The notes: generated from the sequence alone by a model not told the origin. 64,000 bases of DNA from Calvatia gigantea (GCA_025093985.1 JACAAK010000012.1:1860001-1924000); one strand, 5' to 3'. Positions 1 to 10,757 are shown, counted from the first letter of the stretch. Program-made: numbers and translations.

Positions 1-127
1 ATATGGCAACGGATGCTAGTCTGCCGCTGCATGGCAAGTTCCAGGCAGTTTCGTCTGCCTATGTCTATCGCCAACACGAGTCCCTTTGGGAGATTACTTG
101 TGTGGCTGGCTGGGTTACAGCACCTGA
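1..127 (+). pseudogene. LINE ORF2 fragment, RNase H start
   Basis: Plus-strand piece of the window's LINE ORF2. It reads through the first RNase H catalytic motif (ATDASLPLHGKF) and ends inside the domain at VTAPD, where a poly(T) run begins. The same segment in the better copy at 2973-3099 continues into DAELMAI, so this fragment is cut in the middle of RNase H. Its 5' part lies outside the window. Confidence 0.85.
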
Positions 128-1648
128 TTTTTTTTTTTTTTTTTTTTTTTAAATCATGGCTTATGCCAATTTATAACACGGTGCCCAATCGCAGTCCGCG
201 TGTAGCTACAGTAAGTACAAAGCCCCAACTACAAAGTCTGATGAGTTAAGAGTAATCTACTATTCAGAAGCAACCCAGCCCAACCCAAGCTAACCCAGAC
301 CAGACCAGACCACCCCTTACTTGCTAAATCCTCCAGTTCCCCGAAATGCCCATCACACTGAAGAAGACCCAGTTGCCCAGGTCTTGTGGTGTACACCCAG
401 TGATGCACCGCTGCATTGCGGCGGTGCCCTGATCATCCCTCAAGAGGTGGACCCAGCAGCAATGGCGGCCGAGTGCCCTCAGGGGGACAGGTGTAGTCAG
501 GAGAGCCAGCACAAGGAGCCCCCACTTGGAGCTGCCTTACCCCCAACTTCCCAAGTGAAAGGGTATCAGCCCAGTCCTGATCTAGAACAACCCAGTAGGC
601 AGGGTAGCAACTCGACGCACCGCCTAGACGGTGCCCAAGAAAGCAGCTGAGCAGGATGAACCCGCACCACCACCCGGGGACCCCACCCCTGTTATTTTAT
701 GCCTCCGCCCCCCGCGAAGCCCCCAACCAAGCCCAGGAAAGGAGCACCACCAGCCAAGGCCAGAAGCACCCCCCAGGGACCCCACCCCTGTTGCCTTGTA
801 ACTTTTCCACCTAGTAGGCCAGAAGACCAGCGACACCACAGGGACCCCCCATGCGCGCCAGCTCAACCGATCCCAGCATCATCTGGTCTGAATGCAAAAG
901 CCCCGGGGTTTGCATTCAGGAAGTCAATCAGCTCACGAATGGTCTGAGGAGGTCTGTCAAGTTCCCTTTTGTGGTTGGGGCACCTGACGAAGATGTGATA
1001 GTGCCCCTCGAGAGCAGCACCACATGAGCAGCCAACGCCTTTGTTAGGAAAGAATCGCACTCAGTACGACCCAATCGGAGCATGACCTGTGACGGCACAT
1101 ACGGCCCTCGCACATAGCGAGTTAGAACCGCTAACATGAGGAAGCCAAGGCCCACCAGAAAGGTAGGTCGGCTTCCCCAGAATAGATGGATCCGCCCCAG
1201 AGGCAAGATCCATGTTGCTATGCCCCTTGTAAGAAGAGGTAGAGTACAGCTGACACCATGCCTCCAGAACATCGTCGACTGCCTCCTTGTACAGGCGGGC
1301 AATAGAAGTGAACGGCCTCAGGCTGCAAGCGACCTGAGGGAACGAGGTGACATGCCAGTGCACAGCATGGTGGAACTCCCACTTCTTGGAGGAAGGAACA
1401 GCGAGAAATTCAATGCCCCTCCGGGGATCCCCAGAGAGCCATCACTTAAGTGCCACACACACCCCCTGGGACAGCATCTGCCCGGAATGTGTAGACGGAT
1501 CAACTGCGAGCTTCGCTGATGCAATAGAATCAGTGAACACCCATATGAGCCTGACGTCATCCTGCTTAAGAGCAAAATGAATGCCAAGTGCAATGGCCAT
1601 GAGCTCAGCATCAGGTGCTGTAACACAACCTGCTACGTGAGTGATCTC
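128..1648 (-). mobile_element. 5'-truncated LINE, minus strand
   Basis: Begins with 23 T (128-150), the poly(A) tail of a minus-strand element, followed by the reverse complement of the LINE 3' UTR (151 to about 860) and the ORF2 C-terminus with half of RNase H (about 863-1648). Frameshifts break the ORF2 part, so it is a pseudogene. Its truncated 5' end abuts the truncated 5' end of the plus-strand LINE at 1652, giving a head-to-head pair with outward-facing tails. No clear target-site duplication joins the outer flanks. Confidence 0.85.
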
Positions 1649-1651
1649 ATG

Positions 1652-3845
1652 GTCCACTGAAGATGCTGGCCTGATGCTGACCCACATCGTAAGAGCGGGT
1701 TGGGCTAAGGGCCTCAGGACTAGCGTTGTGGCTTTTGACATAGCGCAGTTCTTCCCGTCATTGCACCATGATATGCTGGTAGCAATACTTCGCAAGCAAG
1801 GATTCGCCCCTGAGTTGGTTGAGTTCTTTGCGCACTACCTGGTAGGACGGAAGACCCAGTATTGCTGGGACTCCTTCAAGTCCGAACCATTTCCATCGGA
1901 TGTGGGGGTGGGGCAGGGTTCTGCCCTCTCTCCCGTCCTGTCGGCCTTATACATAGCTCCGCTAATGTGGCTTTTCGACAGGGAGGCGTCACGTCTTGGG
2001 ACGACTCTTCTGTCATATGTTGATGATGGCACCATCATTGCCCAGTCAAAGGACTGGGGATCTAACCTTGTGGCTCTTAAGGAGGCATATGGTATTATTT
2101 TCAGGCTCTTTGAGCGCTTCGCCTTGGTACTTGAGCATGACAAGTCTGAGGTCTTCCACTTCTCCCGTAAGCACGGGGATGATAATCCACCGATTGACCT
2201 GGGCTTTGCCCTGTTCACTGGTGATACGCCACTCCGGCCCAAGCCTTATTGGAGGTATTTGGGCTTCTACTTCGACCGCGCCCTTACCTTCAAGGAGCAC
2301 GTTCGTTACTATTCTACTAAAGCACTCTCCACGGTGAAGGCCATGAAGATGCTTGGTAATTCTACGAGGGGCTTGCAGCCTATGCAGAAGCGCCTCCTCT
2401 ATCGGTCGTGTGTTGTTCCGATTGCGACATACGGCTTTAAACTCTGGTTCTTCAAGGGCTCTCGCTGTAAGGCGGCCCTTAAGAGTCTGAACGTCATGCA
2501 GAGACGGGCGGCCCTGTGGATTACAGGTGCCTTCCGGACTGCCCCTACTGGGGCCGCGGAGTCATTCGCGGGTCTCATACCTATCCAGCTTCATATACAG
2601 AAGCTTGCTGTCAGGTCGGACTACAGGATTAAGACACTGTCACCTAACCATCCTCTCAGGGCCCTTATGAGCCCTGAATACTCTGGGTCTGCTAAGTTGC
2701 ACGCCCGCTCTATCGGCCTTATGTCTCCTGCGATCCGCAAGAAGACTAAGGGCTCCTTAATCCAGGCTGATGCCAGCCTGGTGAACCTCGTCGAGGAATT
2801 TGAGCCTATGGCTTCAATTAATCGACCCGGGTACTGCCTGATGGACTGCCACCCTGAGCAGGTGTCGTTCATGGAGGTGAAGCTCAATGCGGAGGGTAAT
2901 ACCGACCCCGAGCATATGTATGCTCTCAATGCGCGCCTTAGGGAGTGCAGGGAGGATCTCGGGATTGTCCATATGGCGACGGACGCAAGTCTGCCGCTCC
3001 ATGGCAAGTTCCAGGCAGTTTCGTCTGCCCATGTCTACCGCCAGCGGGAGTGCCTTCGGGAGATCACTCGCGTGGCAGGCCGAGTTACAGCACCTGATGC
3101 TGAGCTCATGGCCATTGCGCTTGGCATTCATTTTGCTCTTAAGCAGGATGACATCAGGCTTATACGGGTATTCACTGACTCTATTGCGTCAGCGAAGCTT
3201 GTAGTTGATCCGTCTACGCACTCCGGGCAGATGCTGTCCCAGGGAGTGTGTGTGGCGCTTAAACGATGGCTCTCTGGGGATCCCCAGAGAGGCGTTGAAT
3301 TCCTCGCTGTCCCTTCTTCCGAGAAGTGGGAGTTCCACCATGCTGTTCATCGGCATGTTACCTCGTTCCCTCAGGTCGCTTATGGCCCGAGGCCGTTCAC
3401 TTCTATTGCCCGCCTGCGCAAAGAGGCGGTCGATGACGTTCTGGAGTCGTGGCGTCAGCTGTACTCTACCTCTTCTTACAAGGGGCACAGTAATATGGAT
3501 CTTGCTTCCGGGGCAGATCCATCTATTCCGGGGAAGCCGACCTACCTTTCTGGTGGGCCCTGGCTCCCTCATGTTAGCGGCTCTAACTCGCTGTGTGCGA
3601 GGGCCGTGCGTGCCGTTACTGGTCATGCTCCGATTGGGTCGTACCGTGTACGATTCTTTCCTAACGAAAGCGTTGGCTGCTCGTGTGGCGCCGCTCTCGA
3701 GGGGCGCTATCACATTTTCGTCAGGTGTCCCAACCACAAGAGGGAGCTTGACAGACCTCCTCAGACCATTCGTGAGCTGATTGATTTCCTGAACGTGAAC
3801 CCTGGTGCTTTCGCGTTCAGACCAGATGACGCTGGGATCGGCTGA
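1652..3845 (+). CDS. LINE ORF2 partial: RT, RNase H and CCHC
   Basis: Open frame of roughly 730 codons covering the C-terminal two thirds of ORF2. Visible: the RT core with VVAFDIAQFFPSLHHDM, GQGSALSPVLSALY and the catalytic SYVDDGTIIA; an RNase H domain with the acidic residues of ATDAS, DAELMAI and FTDSIAS; and a C-terminal C-x-C-x7-H-x4-C motif (CSCGAALEGRYHIFVRC). This order (RT, RNase H, terminal CCHC) fits Tad/I-type LINEs of fungi. It lacks the endonuclease and the N-terminal part of RT, and has no start of its own; the ATG just upstream at 1641 lies in junction sequence. It is unlikely to be expressed as a working protein. Confidence 0.9.
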
Positions 3846-4575
3846 GCTGGCGCGCGTGGGGGGCTCCTGCGGGGTCGCTGGTCTTCTGGCCTACTGGGGG
3901 GGGAAGTTGTAAGGCAACAGGGGTGGGGTCCCTGGGGGGTGCTTCTGGCCTCGGCTAGTGGTGCCCCTTTCCTGGGCCTGGCTGGGGGCTTCGTAGCGGG
4001 CGGAGGCGTAAAATAACGGGGGTGGGGTCCCCGGGTGGCGGTGCGGGTTCGTCCTGCTAAGCTGCTTTCTTGGGCACCGTCTAGGCGGCGCTTCGAGTTG
4101 CTACCCTGTCTGCTGGGTTGTTCTGGGTCGGGACTGGGCTGATACCCTCTCACTTGGGAAGCTGGGGGTAAGGTGGCTCCAAGCGGGGGCTCCTTGCGCT
4201 GGATCTCCTGACTACACCTGTCCCCCTGAGGGCACTCGGCCGCCGTTGCCGCTGGGTCCGCCTCTCGAGGGATGATCAGGGCACCGCCGCTTTGCGGCGA
4301 TGCGTCACTGGGTGTACACCACAAGACCTGGGCAACTGGGTCTTCTTCGATGTGATGGGCATTTCGGGGGACCGGGGGATTTGGCAAGTAGGGATGGTCC
4401 GGTCTGGTCTGGGTTAGCGCTTGGGTTGGGTTGGGTCGTTTCCGAACAGTAGATTACTCTTAACTCATCGGACTTTGTAGTTGGGGCTTTGTACTTAGCT
4501 ACACGCGGACTGCGATCGGGCACCGCGATATAAATTGGCGCAAGCCATGATTTAAAAAAAAAAAAAAAAAAAAAA
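1652..4575 (+). mobile_element. 5'-truncated LINE with poly(A)
   Basis: Plus-strand LINE starting within the reverse transcriptase domain (STEDAGLMLTHI), continuing through RNase H, a 3' UTR (3846-4553) and a 22-nt poly(A) (4554-4575). The reverse complement of most of it recurs nearly unchanged at 13874-15889 and 21439-24300, so these copies are recent or gene-converted. The 3' UTR contains, on the other strand, a 208-codon open frame (3761-4387) found in several copies. The right flank is a minus-strand LINE endonuclease segment. Confidence 0.9.
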
Positions 4576-5244
4576 GATCAGATCAATCACCGATTGGCAT
4601 TTGGTCAGATCTCGAGGTACGTGAGTAGAAGCTCTGGAATCTGGCAACCAGATCCCAAGGCCGAGGTCGTCGGCAGCTTCCAGAAGCTGCTGGGCGGGTC
4701 GGTGGTGATGCGGGACGCCATCGTCCCACTCACGTGAATGGCAATTGAAATCGCCCCCCATGTAGTGCATCTGGGGTAGAGAGTCACGCTTCTCGTAGAG
4801 AAGTTTGATCGCAGTGTGCTCATCGTCAGAATAAACATTCATGAAATGGCGTTCGCGGCCGTGATTGAAGATGGTGAGAACCATCGCATCCCGGTGATCA
4901 ATGAGGTCCAGCCTAAGCAAGGGCCTCAGTCTCTTGATCCGTGTGTGGACAAACGCCATGACACGCGGTCGATCTCGCTCCTCCGCAGTGGAGGCCGGCC
5001 TCACCATGTACAACCACTCAGGGTGCTTAGGTGCTCCAATGACGGGCTCACCCTCAGCGTCCAGCGTTGAGGGGGCGGACCTTATCGTACGCCAGGGAGG
5101 TTCCTGGACGAACACGATGTCGAAGTTATCTTTCTCAGATTCTAGCAAAGCGTCCAATAATGCATAGTTCTTAGCTACATTAAAAGACAATATACGTAAT
5201 TTCCCCTTCACGAAACGCCTCAACTCGTCAGGCTCGGGGTTCAT
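4576..5244 (-). CDS. LINE ORF2 N-terminus: APE-type endonuclease
   Basis: Start of ORF2 (MNPEPDELRRFVKG) with an exonuclease/endonuclease/phosphatase-type fold: RILSFNVAKN near residue 20, the metal-binding glutamate in FVQEPPWRT near 48, then YMGGDFNCHSREWDD and a long loop up to VIDLI. This enzyme nicks target DNA to start target-primed reverse transcription. The ATG overlaps the ORF1 stop as ATGA (5244-5241). The frame is cut after about 223 codons, before the final histidine motif (SDHHPLSV in other copies), so the domain is incomplete. The reading into poly(A) after that is not genuine. Confidence 0.88.
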
Positions 5245-5330
5245 TGCGCGGATGCTGAACTGTTATCAGCGGATCGTGACGCCATCCTTGAGAGACGGCG
5301 TTCACTCACCTTTCTGTAGTGCTCTTTGAT

Positions 5331-5343
5331 CCACTCGGCCTCA
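5331..5343. repeat. Target-site duplication, left copy
   Basis: ccactcggcctca, matched exactly at 5460-5472 on the other side of the 116-bp LINE tail. It is the staggered-cut footprint of the insertion. Confidence 0.93.
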
Positions 5344-5459
5344 TTTTTTTTTTTTTTTTTTTTTTTAAATCATGGCTTGCGCCAATTTATATCGCGGTGC
5401 CCGATCGCAGTCCGCGTGTAGCTAAGTACAAAGCCCCAACTACAAAGTCCAATGAGTTT
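5344..5459 (-). mobile_element. 116-bp LINE tail insertion with 13-bp TSD
   Basis: A minimal retrotransposition product: 23 T (5344-5366), then only about 93 bp of the LINE 3' end, inserted into ORF1 of the 4576-7584 copy. It is flanked by perfect 13-bp direct repeats ccactcggcctca at 5331-5343 and 5460-5472. Removing the insert and one repeat restores the ORF1 reading seen in the copy at 12828-13727. This fixes the TSD length and shows that very short 3' fragments are integrated. Confidence 0.95.
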
Positions 5460-5472
5460 CCACTCGGCCTCA
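5460..5472. repeat. Target-site duplication, right copy
   Basis: Second copy of ccactcggcctca; ORF1 sequence of the host LINE resumes from here. Confidence 0.93.
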
Positions 5473-7475
5473 TACCGGTGGCGCCAAAGCTGGCACGAAT
5501 GGGAGTCGGCGCGGTGTTCACCACCGCAGTTGAGACACTTGAATTTGTGGGGACACGGTTGTCCCTCAGGGGTAGCCTTGTTGAGATCCTTCGGATGACA
5601 ACAACCGGCGACGGCGCAGTGGTTCTCAGAGGTGTGAGGCCCAGCGCAGATGGGGCATCTGTTCGACCGGGATTGACAGATAGCAGTGGGGTGGCCCCAG
5701 TACCAGCAGCGCTGACACCAGGGGACCCCGGTACGGGCGGAAGCCTGCTGCACGCGGCAGGAGTGCGTTCCAATCTGGACAGTACGCCCCACGAGACGCT
5801 TCATCTGGGTGCCGGTCTTAGAGTCGGCTAAGTCGAGCCAAGCTGTGCAAGTGTCAGAGCTGGCGGAATTGCGCGAGATGCGCGGGGTATGAGACAGCAT
5901 GGCGAAGTCCTCGCGATGCGGAGACTTCGACAGATGGCCCAGGAGGCGTTCAACAGTCATGGCCTTGCGACCAAGCTCGTCAATGAAGGGGATATCCACA
6001 ATCCTAATGTAGGACGTGGAGTTGGGGACACAGAGCTGGAGCTTAACGCCCTCAGCAACCGCCTTATGAGCCCACTCGTCTATGATGGCGACATCCTTCG
6101 GGGTGGGGGCAAAGTTGGTGAGCAACGACCAAGAGTTGGCCGTGCTTGAGCGAATAGACTCGATCCTGCAGCAGACACGAGCCTGAACAAGGCCTCTGTT
6201 GATGACATCAACAAAGTGGTTAGTTTGAGGGCGGGGGGCACCTTCTGGCACAGCGACCGCGGTCATGAGGAGTTGCCGGCGGTTGGGACTAGCCGTGACA
6301 TTGTCGGGGCGCTTGGACTTGCCTTGCGCCGAGGGTTCAGCCTCATGAGCCATAGCTATGACTCGCTTGGGTTCAAGCTCTGGGAACGACTGCGCAACAC
6401 GCACAGCCGTGACCACAGGGATCTGGGCGGACTTGCCCTTACCAGAGGAAGATAGGGTCTGTGCGTACGAGGACGGCACCGCCTTCTTCTTCTTGGTGAT
6501 GTTAAGAGGGCGCACTGGACCAGGTTGGACTGGCACACTCCTCCGTTGCTGCTGCAGGGCAAGGCGTTTTGCCTCTGTGTTCTTTCAGATCGACTCGACA
6601 AGATCCCGCTCGTGACGAGCAGGACGGACGGGCTGAAACGGAGGTGGTGGTGCGGGAGCTCTGGCCGGCTTTGATCTGCCGGATCTAGGCATGGAGCCTC
6701 CCATATCAGCGTCAACATCGCCCGAGCCAGACGGCCGAGGCGGGGGAGTAGCTCTCCTGTCAGGCAGGGGACGAGCGTAGCGAGAGGCAATGTTGGCCAC
6801 AGCGTGACCCCCGAGCCAACTCGGATTAGACTGACCAGTTGGAGAGTGATCCAACCAGCCATTGTTAGACAGGGACTGGACAAACACCAAGGCGGCGCCC
6901 AGTACCACTGTGGTAGATTCCGCACTGAGCGGCATAGCATGCATGGACCTAAACCAGGAGGAAAGGTTGTGCAGGGACTCGGCTGCGCCTTGGACGTCCA
7001 CAGCGAGGTGTTCTTCGTCACCTGCCAACGCTGCTACGGATGGAGCATACTCCAAATCGCCGAACGACTCCACTGACATATCTCTGCCAGCGGAGCTCCC
7101 AGGGGGATCGGTGGCGATCGCAGAGGCAGCAGCCCCAGGGGCCACTACCTTGTCCTCGTCATCGTCAAAAGAGTCCACCATCTCCATTGGCGCAGGAGAG
7201 GGGGAGGTGGCACGAGAGGGAGCGCGGGACCGAGGTCGGGCAGTTCCGCTCGAGGAGGTTGATGATGGCGGCCGTGCCGTAATTGGGACGGCGGCGTATC
7301 GTTGGCGCGTGCCCTCTCCAGAGGAGGCCTGGGTGGAGGCGTGGGTTTGGTAGCGGGGTTGTGGCTGCTGGGAGCCCACACCCGGAATGCGAGTGATCGG
7401 GTCAGGGGACGATTGTGGCGGGGCCGGGTCGTCAGCCCACGGGTCGTTTGATGAGCTGGGTGGCCTGCGGCTCAT

Positions 7476-7584
7476 ACCAGCGAGTAAATCAGCAACTAGG
7501 GACGTGCCCTAGCCAAGCATTGGGGTTGCGGTGTATTCGATGCGACTAGACTACAGTAACCGCCCCGTTGATGGTGGTGGTTGC
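7476..7584 (-). other. Putative LINE 5' UTR
   Basis: About 110 bp between the ORF1 ATG (7475, minus) and the point where Copia coding sequence ends. No other copy in the window reaches this far, so the boundary rests only on where the Copia reading (SHLRVWGCTAYVHIQ) stops making sense. A promoter may lie here, but I see no clear core motif. Confidence 0.5.
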
Positions 7585-9688
7585 TGGAAAAGGAAGGTCG
7601 CTGTATATGCACATAGGCAGTACACCCCCACACTCTGAGGTGCGAAACATCGGGTTTTCACTTGTAGAAGGCCTCAAAAGGTGTGGTTTTTGGTAGAGCA
7701 GAGGTAGGGAGCCTATTCCACACATGGACCATGGCAGCTATGCATTCACCCCAAAAACTCGCTGGCAAACTGGACTCCGAGAGCATGGCAGTGATTCTCT
7801 CACCCATAGTCCTATTAGCCCTCTCAGCAAGACCATTCTGCTGGGGCCTATTTCGCACAGAATGCCTCCTCTCGATGCCACACAGCCTTGTGAACTCCAG
7901 GAAGGCATTAGACATGTATTCACCACCTTTATCATCCTGTAGAGCGCAGATTTTGACTCCCAGTTGGTTCTCAGCCCAATATTTGTAGGTTTTGAATGCT
8001 TCAAAGGCTTCTGACTTGGATTTAAGCAGATACACCGCCCGGAATCGCGTAGAATCGTCTATAAAGGTGATCCAGTACTTGTAGCCTTGGTGGGTAGCTG
8101 CTGGAAGTGGTCCATGCAAATCTGAGTGCACTAGAGCCAGTGGGGAGCGATTATGGCTGGTGGAGGGGGGGAATGGATGGGAATGCATCTTTCCTGCCAG
8201 ACAGGGCTCACAGATGGGGTCAGGGGACGCCTCAGACTCCAGTTTAAGGCCTGTAACAAGCTCCTGACTGATCATTCTCTTCACATCTGCATAATTGTGG
8301 TGCACAAAGCGTCTATGCCACAAGGAGAGGTCTACAGGGAGTGTGGAGAGGTGAAATGCGGTCTCTGAAGCGATTGTAGTGCCATCTAACAGTGCTGAGT
8401 GGCCCGGAGTGATTCTAGCCTTGAAAAGCGCCTTTTTGCCCTTATAAAACACCATAGAGGTTGCACCAATGCTGATATTAACTCCGGAGTGACGAGTAAG
8501 GTATAAACATGATAGTAGGTTGCTCCAGAGGTCTGGGACATGTAGGACTCTCGAAAACTCGACCTCTCTGACCCTTTTCCCTTCCAATACAGGCTGAAAC
8601 ACCACAGAACCTACTCCAGCTGAGTAGACAATGGAATTGTCAGCTAAGCGGATGGGAATGCGACTGGGGGAGTAGGACTTGAACCAGTGGCAATGTGGGG
8701 TCATATGAGAAGTGGCCCCTGTGTCTGCAAGCCAATGGAAGTCAGCATCAAGCTGTAGAGGTGAAGAGGGAGAGGGTGATGAAGAACTTGCATTTCCGGC
8801 GAATTCCTGGGCCTGTTGCGCTCCGCCTGCTGTAGGTGACGAGGGGGGGTCCTGAGGAGTGTCCTGTGCGCGTTTTGCGTGATTCCGACGACGCCTTGAT
8901 GAGTTATTGGCAATTTGCTCAGCAGTCTTCTCCTGGGCTTGCTTTTGAGCTGCCTCGAATGCCCAGCACTTCTGGATAGTGTGTCCAGACTTGTGACAAA
9001 AATCGCATTTTCCGGATGAAGGAGGGGGCTGGGAGCGTGCGGAAAAGGCTGTGGAGGAGCTGACAGTGTCCTGGGCACGTCTGCGGCGTTGAATATCCTC
9101 TGTGACAAAAGCCTGGTGCACAGCAGCCTTGTCAAGTTTGTCCATCAGGAGGAGGGAGGAGGTGAAGGAGGCAAATTCTTCAGATGGGAGGGCTCTAATG
9201 AGGGACATGGAGGCTAGTTCTTCATCAAGCTGGGTGAGGGTGAAGTCCACAGGCCTGAGGTCCTTGATAGTCTTCACTGCATCTTCAACTCTGTTGATAA
9301 GGGACTGTAGGGACTCCTCCTTGAGTTTCCGGATGGTAAAGAGGTCATCATAGGCATTGAATCACATTCCTGGACGCTTTTGGAGGTGCACAGACTGTAG
9401 GGAGGTCCACATCTTGACTGGGTCATCCTAGATACCATTGAAGTGAATCCTCTGGTCAGCCTCCACCATAAGGAAGAGCCAACCCACAGCTCTGTCTGCC
9501 TTAGCCTCCCAGGCATCCTGAGCAGCCAGCTCAGCTTCAGTGGGGGTTTTAGACATGGCAGGGGGGGAGACTTTTCCAGAAACAATCCTCCACAGACCAC
9601 TAGCCCTCAACCACGCCTCCATCTCGCCAGCCCAAGTAGAGTAGTTTGTCCCACATAGCTTCGCAAAGTTTGGTCCGGATTGAGCCAT
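7585..9688 (-). pseudogene. Copia gag-pol (gag, protease, integrase)
   Basis: One frame running from the gag ATG at 9688 (MAQSGPNFAKLCGTNY), broken by TAG at 9428-9430, TGA at 9362-9364 and TGA at 7656-7658. Visible in order: gag; CCHC knuckle CDFCHKSGHTIQKC; protease WLADTGATSHMT; pre-integrase zinc segment (LWHRRFVHH with CEPCLAGK); integrase core with HSDLHGPL, LQDDKGGEY and PQQNGLAERANRT. The two TGA stops fall where arginine is plausible, so CGA deamination would explain them. The remaining 540-codon stretch (9277-7658) is open, but the element cannot be autonomous without RT. Confidence 0.9.
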
Positions 9689-9796
9689 TTTTGTGGTCAG
9701 GAGAGCGGAAATAGAGTTGGGGTGGAGAGAGAGATGTAGAAGGAGATAGAGAGAAAGGAGGAAAGTGAATTAAAGTGTTGTTTTGAAGCTGTTAAA

Positions 9797-9813
9797 GCGC
9801 GGGGCCCATAACC
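9797..9813 (-). promoter_or_regulatory. Copia primer-binding site, half-tRNA iMet type
   Basis: Directly beside the 5' LTR. The plus strand reads gcgcggggcccataacc, which resembles the 5' half of initiator tRNA-Met ending in its CAU anticodon loop. In the element's sense the site is therefore complementary to that half-tRNA, the primer type known from Drosophila copia. The match rests on general knowledge of iMet sequence; the host tRNA was not checked. Confidence 0.7.
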
Positions 9814-10106
9814 TGTAAAGAGGTGCGCGTGGGGGACGTTGAGACGGTCCTAACAGTGGTGGAAGGAAGTCTATTGGATTAATATTAAAGGAGGAAATCC
9901 ACAATTACTGTGGACAACTGTAAGAGACTGGATAATGAAGTTACAATACTTTGCTCACCTGTGGACAACTGTAAGAGACTAAAGGCTCTCAAAGCGTCCA
10001 CAGGAAGCTACAAGTCCACCTGTGTCATGTGACTCATCACCTGACTAAAACTCCGTCAGTGATAAGTCCCAATCTATCTATAGGACTGATGAGACCACAT
10101 CTAACA
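9814..10106 (-). repeat. Copia 5' LTR
   Basis: 293 bp, TGTTAGATG...TTTACA on the minus strand. It contains a direct repeat around gtggacaactgtaagagact (about 9912 and 9961). Related LTRs lie at 24540-24909 and 25408-25727. The inner boundary is set by the primer-binding site, the outer by return to LINE sequence. Confidence 0.75.
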
Positions 10107-10757
10107 CAGTGACCCCGCAGGAGCCCCCCGTGTGCACCAGCTCAGCCGATCCCAGCATCATCTGGTTTGAATGCAAAAGCTCCAGGGTTTGCATTCAAGA
10201 AATCAATCAGCTCATGAATGGTCTGAGGAGGTCTGTCAAGTTCCCTCTTGTGGTTGGGGCACCTGACAAATATGTGATAGCGCCCCTCGAGAGCGGCACC
10301 ACACAAACAGCCAATGCTTTCGTTAGGAAAGAATCGTACATGGTACGACCCAATCAGAGCATGCCCTGTAATGGCACACATGGCCCTCGTACACAGCGAG
10401 TTAGAGCCACTAACATGAGGGAGCCAAGGCCCACCAGAAAGGTAGGTCAGCATCCCTGGAACAGACGGATCCGCCCCGGAGGCAAGATCTATGTTGCTAC
10501 ACCCCTTGTAGGAAGAGGTAGAGTACAGCTGGTGCCATGACTCCAGAACATCATTGACCGCCTCTTTACATAGGCGGGCAATAGAAGTGAACGGCCTTGG
10601 GCTGTAGGCGACCTGAGGGAATGAGGTGACATGCCGGTGGACAGCATGATGGAACTCCCACTTCTCAGAGGAAGGGACAGTGAGGAATTCAATGCGCCTC
10701 TGGGGATCCCCAGAGAGCCACCACTTAAGCGCCATACACATACCATGGGACAGCATC
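10107..10757 (-). pseudogene. LINE ORF2 C-terminus, right of Copia LTR
   Basis: Minus-strand LINE segment from the start of the 3' UTR (near 10107) into RNase H, open as a 204-codon frame (10142-10756) that includes the terminal zinc motif with CLCGAALEGRYHIFVRC. It has no poly(T) because the Copia LTR interrupts it. At 10757 it is interrupted again by a solo LTR and resumes at 11386. Confidence 0.85.

Larger units (their letters stand above)
5241..7475 (-). pseudogene. LINE ORF1 with one TGA and a nested insertion
   Basis: Gag-like ORF1, about 700 codons once the 129-bp insertion is discounted. The N-terminal 300 residues (MSRRPPSSSNDPWADD) are Pro/Ser-rich and probably disordered. The C-terminal part has an RNA-binding-like region and three zinc knuckles: CQRCWYWGHPTAIC, CPICAGPHTSENHC, and CLNCGGEHRADSHSC. 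Such proteins bind the element RNA and form the RNP. Damage: an in-frame TGA at 6585-6587 (after DLVESI; reading resumes KNTEAKRLA in the same frame), probably CGA to TGA, and the short LINE insertion at 5344-5459. Stop and ORF2 start overlap as ATGA. Confidence 0.85.
4576..7584 (-). mobile_element. LINE 5' half (5'UTR, ORF1, ORF2 start)
   Basis: Minus-strand LINE retaining its 5' region: a putative 5' UTR (7476-7584), ORF1 (7475-5241) and the endonuclease part of ORF2 (5244-4576). The 3' half is missing: at 4576 the frame stops against the poly(A) of the neighbouring plus-strand copy. The other end abuts Copia integrase sequence at about 7584, so this copy probably inserted into the Copia element. 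Its ORF2 breakpoint (at ATTGATCTGATC in sense) coincides with the left end of the plus-strand LINE at 16668, which suggests the two were once linked. Confidence 0.8.
7585..10106 (-). mobile_element. Ty1/Copia element, 3'-truncated
   Basis: Minus-strand Copia retrotransposon with 5' LTR (9814-10106), primer-binding site, gag and pol as far as the integrase. Reverse transcriptase, RNase H and the 3' LTR are missing; the break is at about 7585, where LINE 5' sequence begins. Domain order (gag, zinc knuckle, protease, integrase, before the lost RT) is diagnostic of Copia. The right flank is LINE sequence, so it probably inserted into a LINE copy. Confidence 0.9.

Noticed and set aside
128..150. 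Long T-runs (also 5344, 12636, 13874, 21439, 26252, 28368, 28620, 31564) as pol III terminators
   Set aside because: Each is followed by the reverse complement of the LINE 3' end, so they are poly(A) tails of minus-strand copies; no pol III gene precedes them.
128..4575. Twin priming as the cause of inverted LINE pairs
   Set aside because: Twin priming yields one tail and an inverted upstream segment; here both halves have the 3' end and their own tail.
9102..9353. Plus-strand ORF of 83 codons and similar small ORFs at 7683-8368
   Set aside because: Antisense to Copia gag and integrase, which carry clear motifs.
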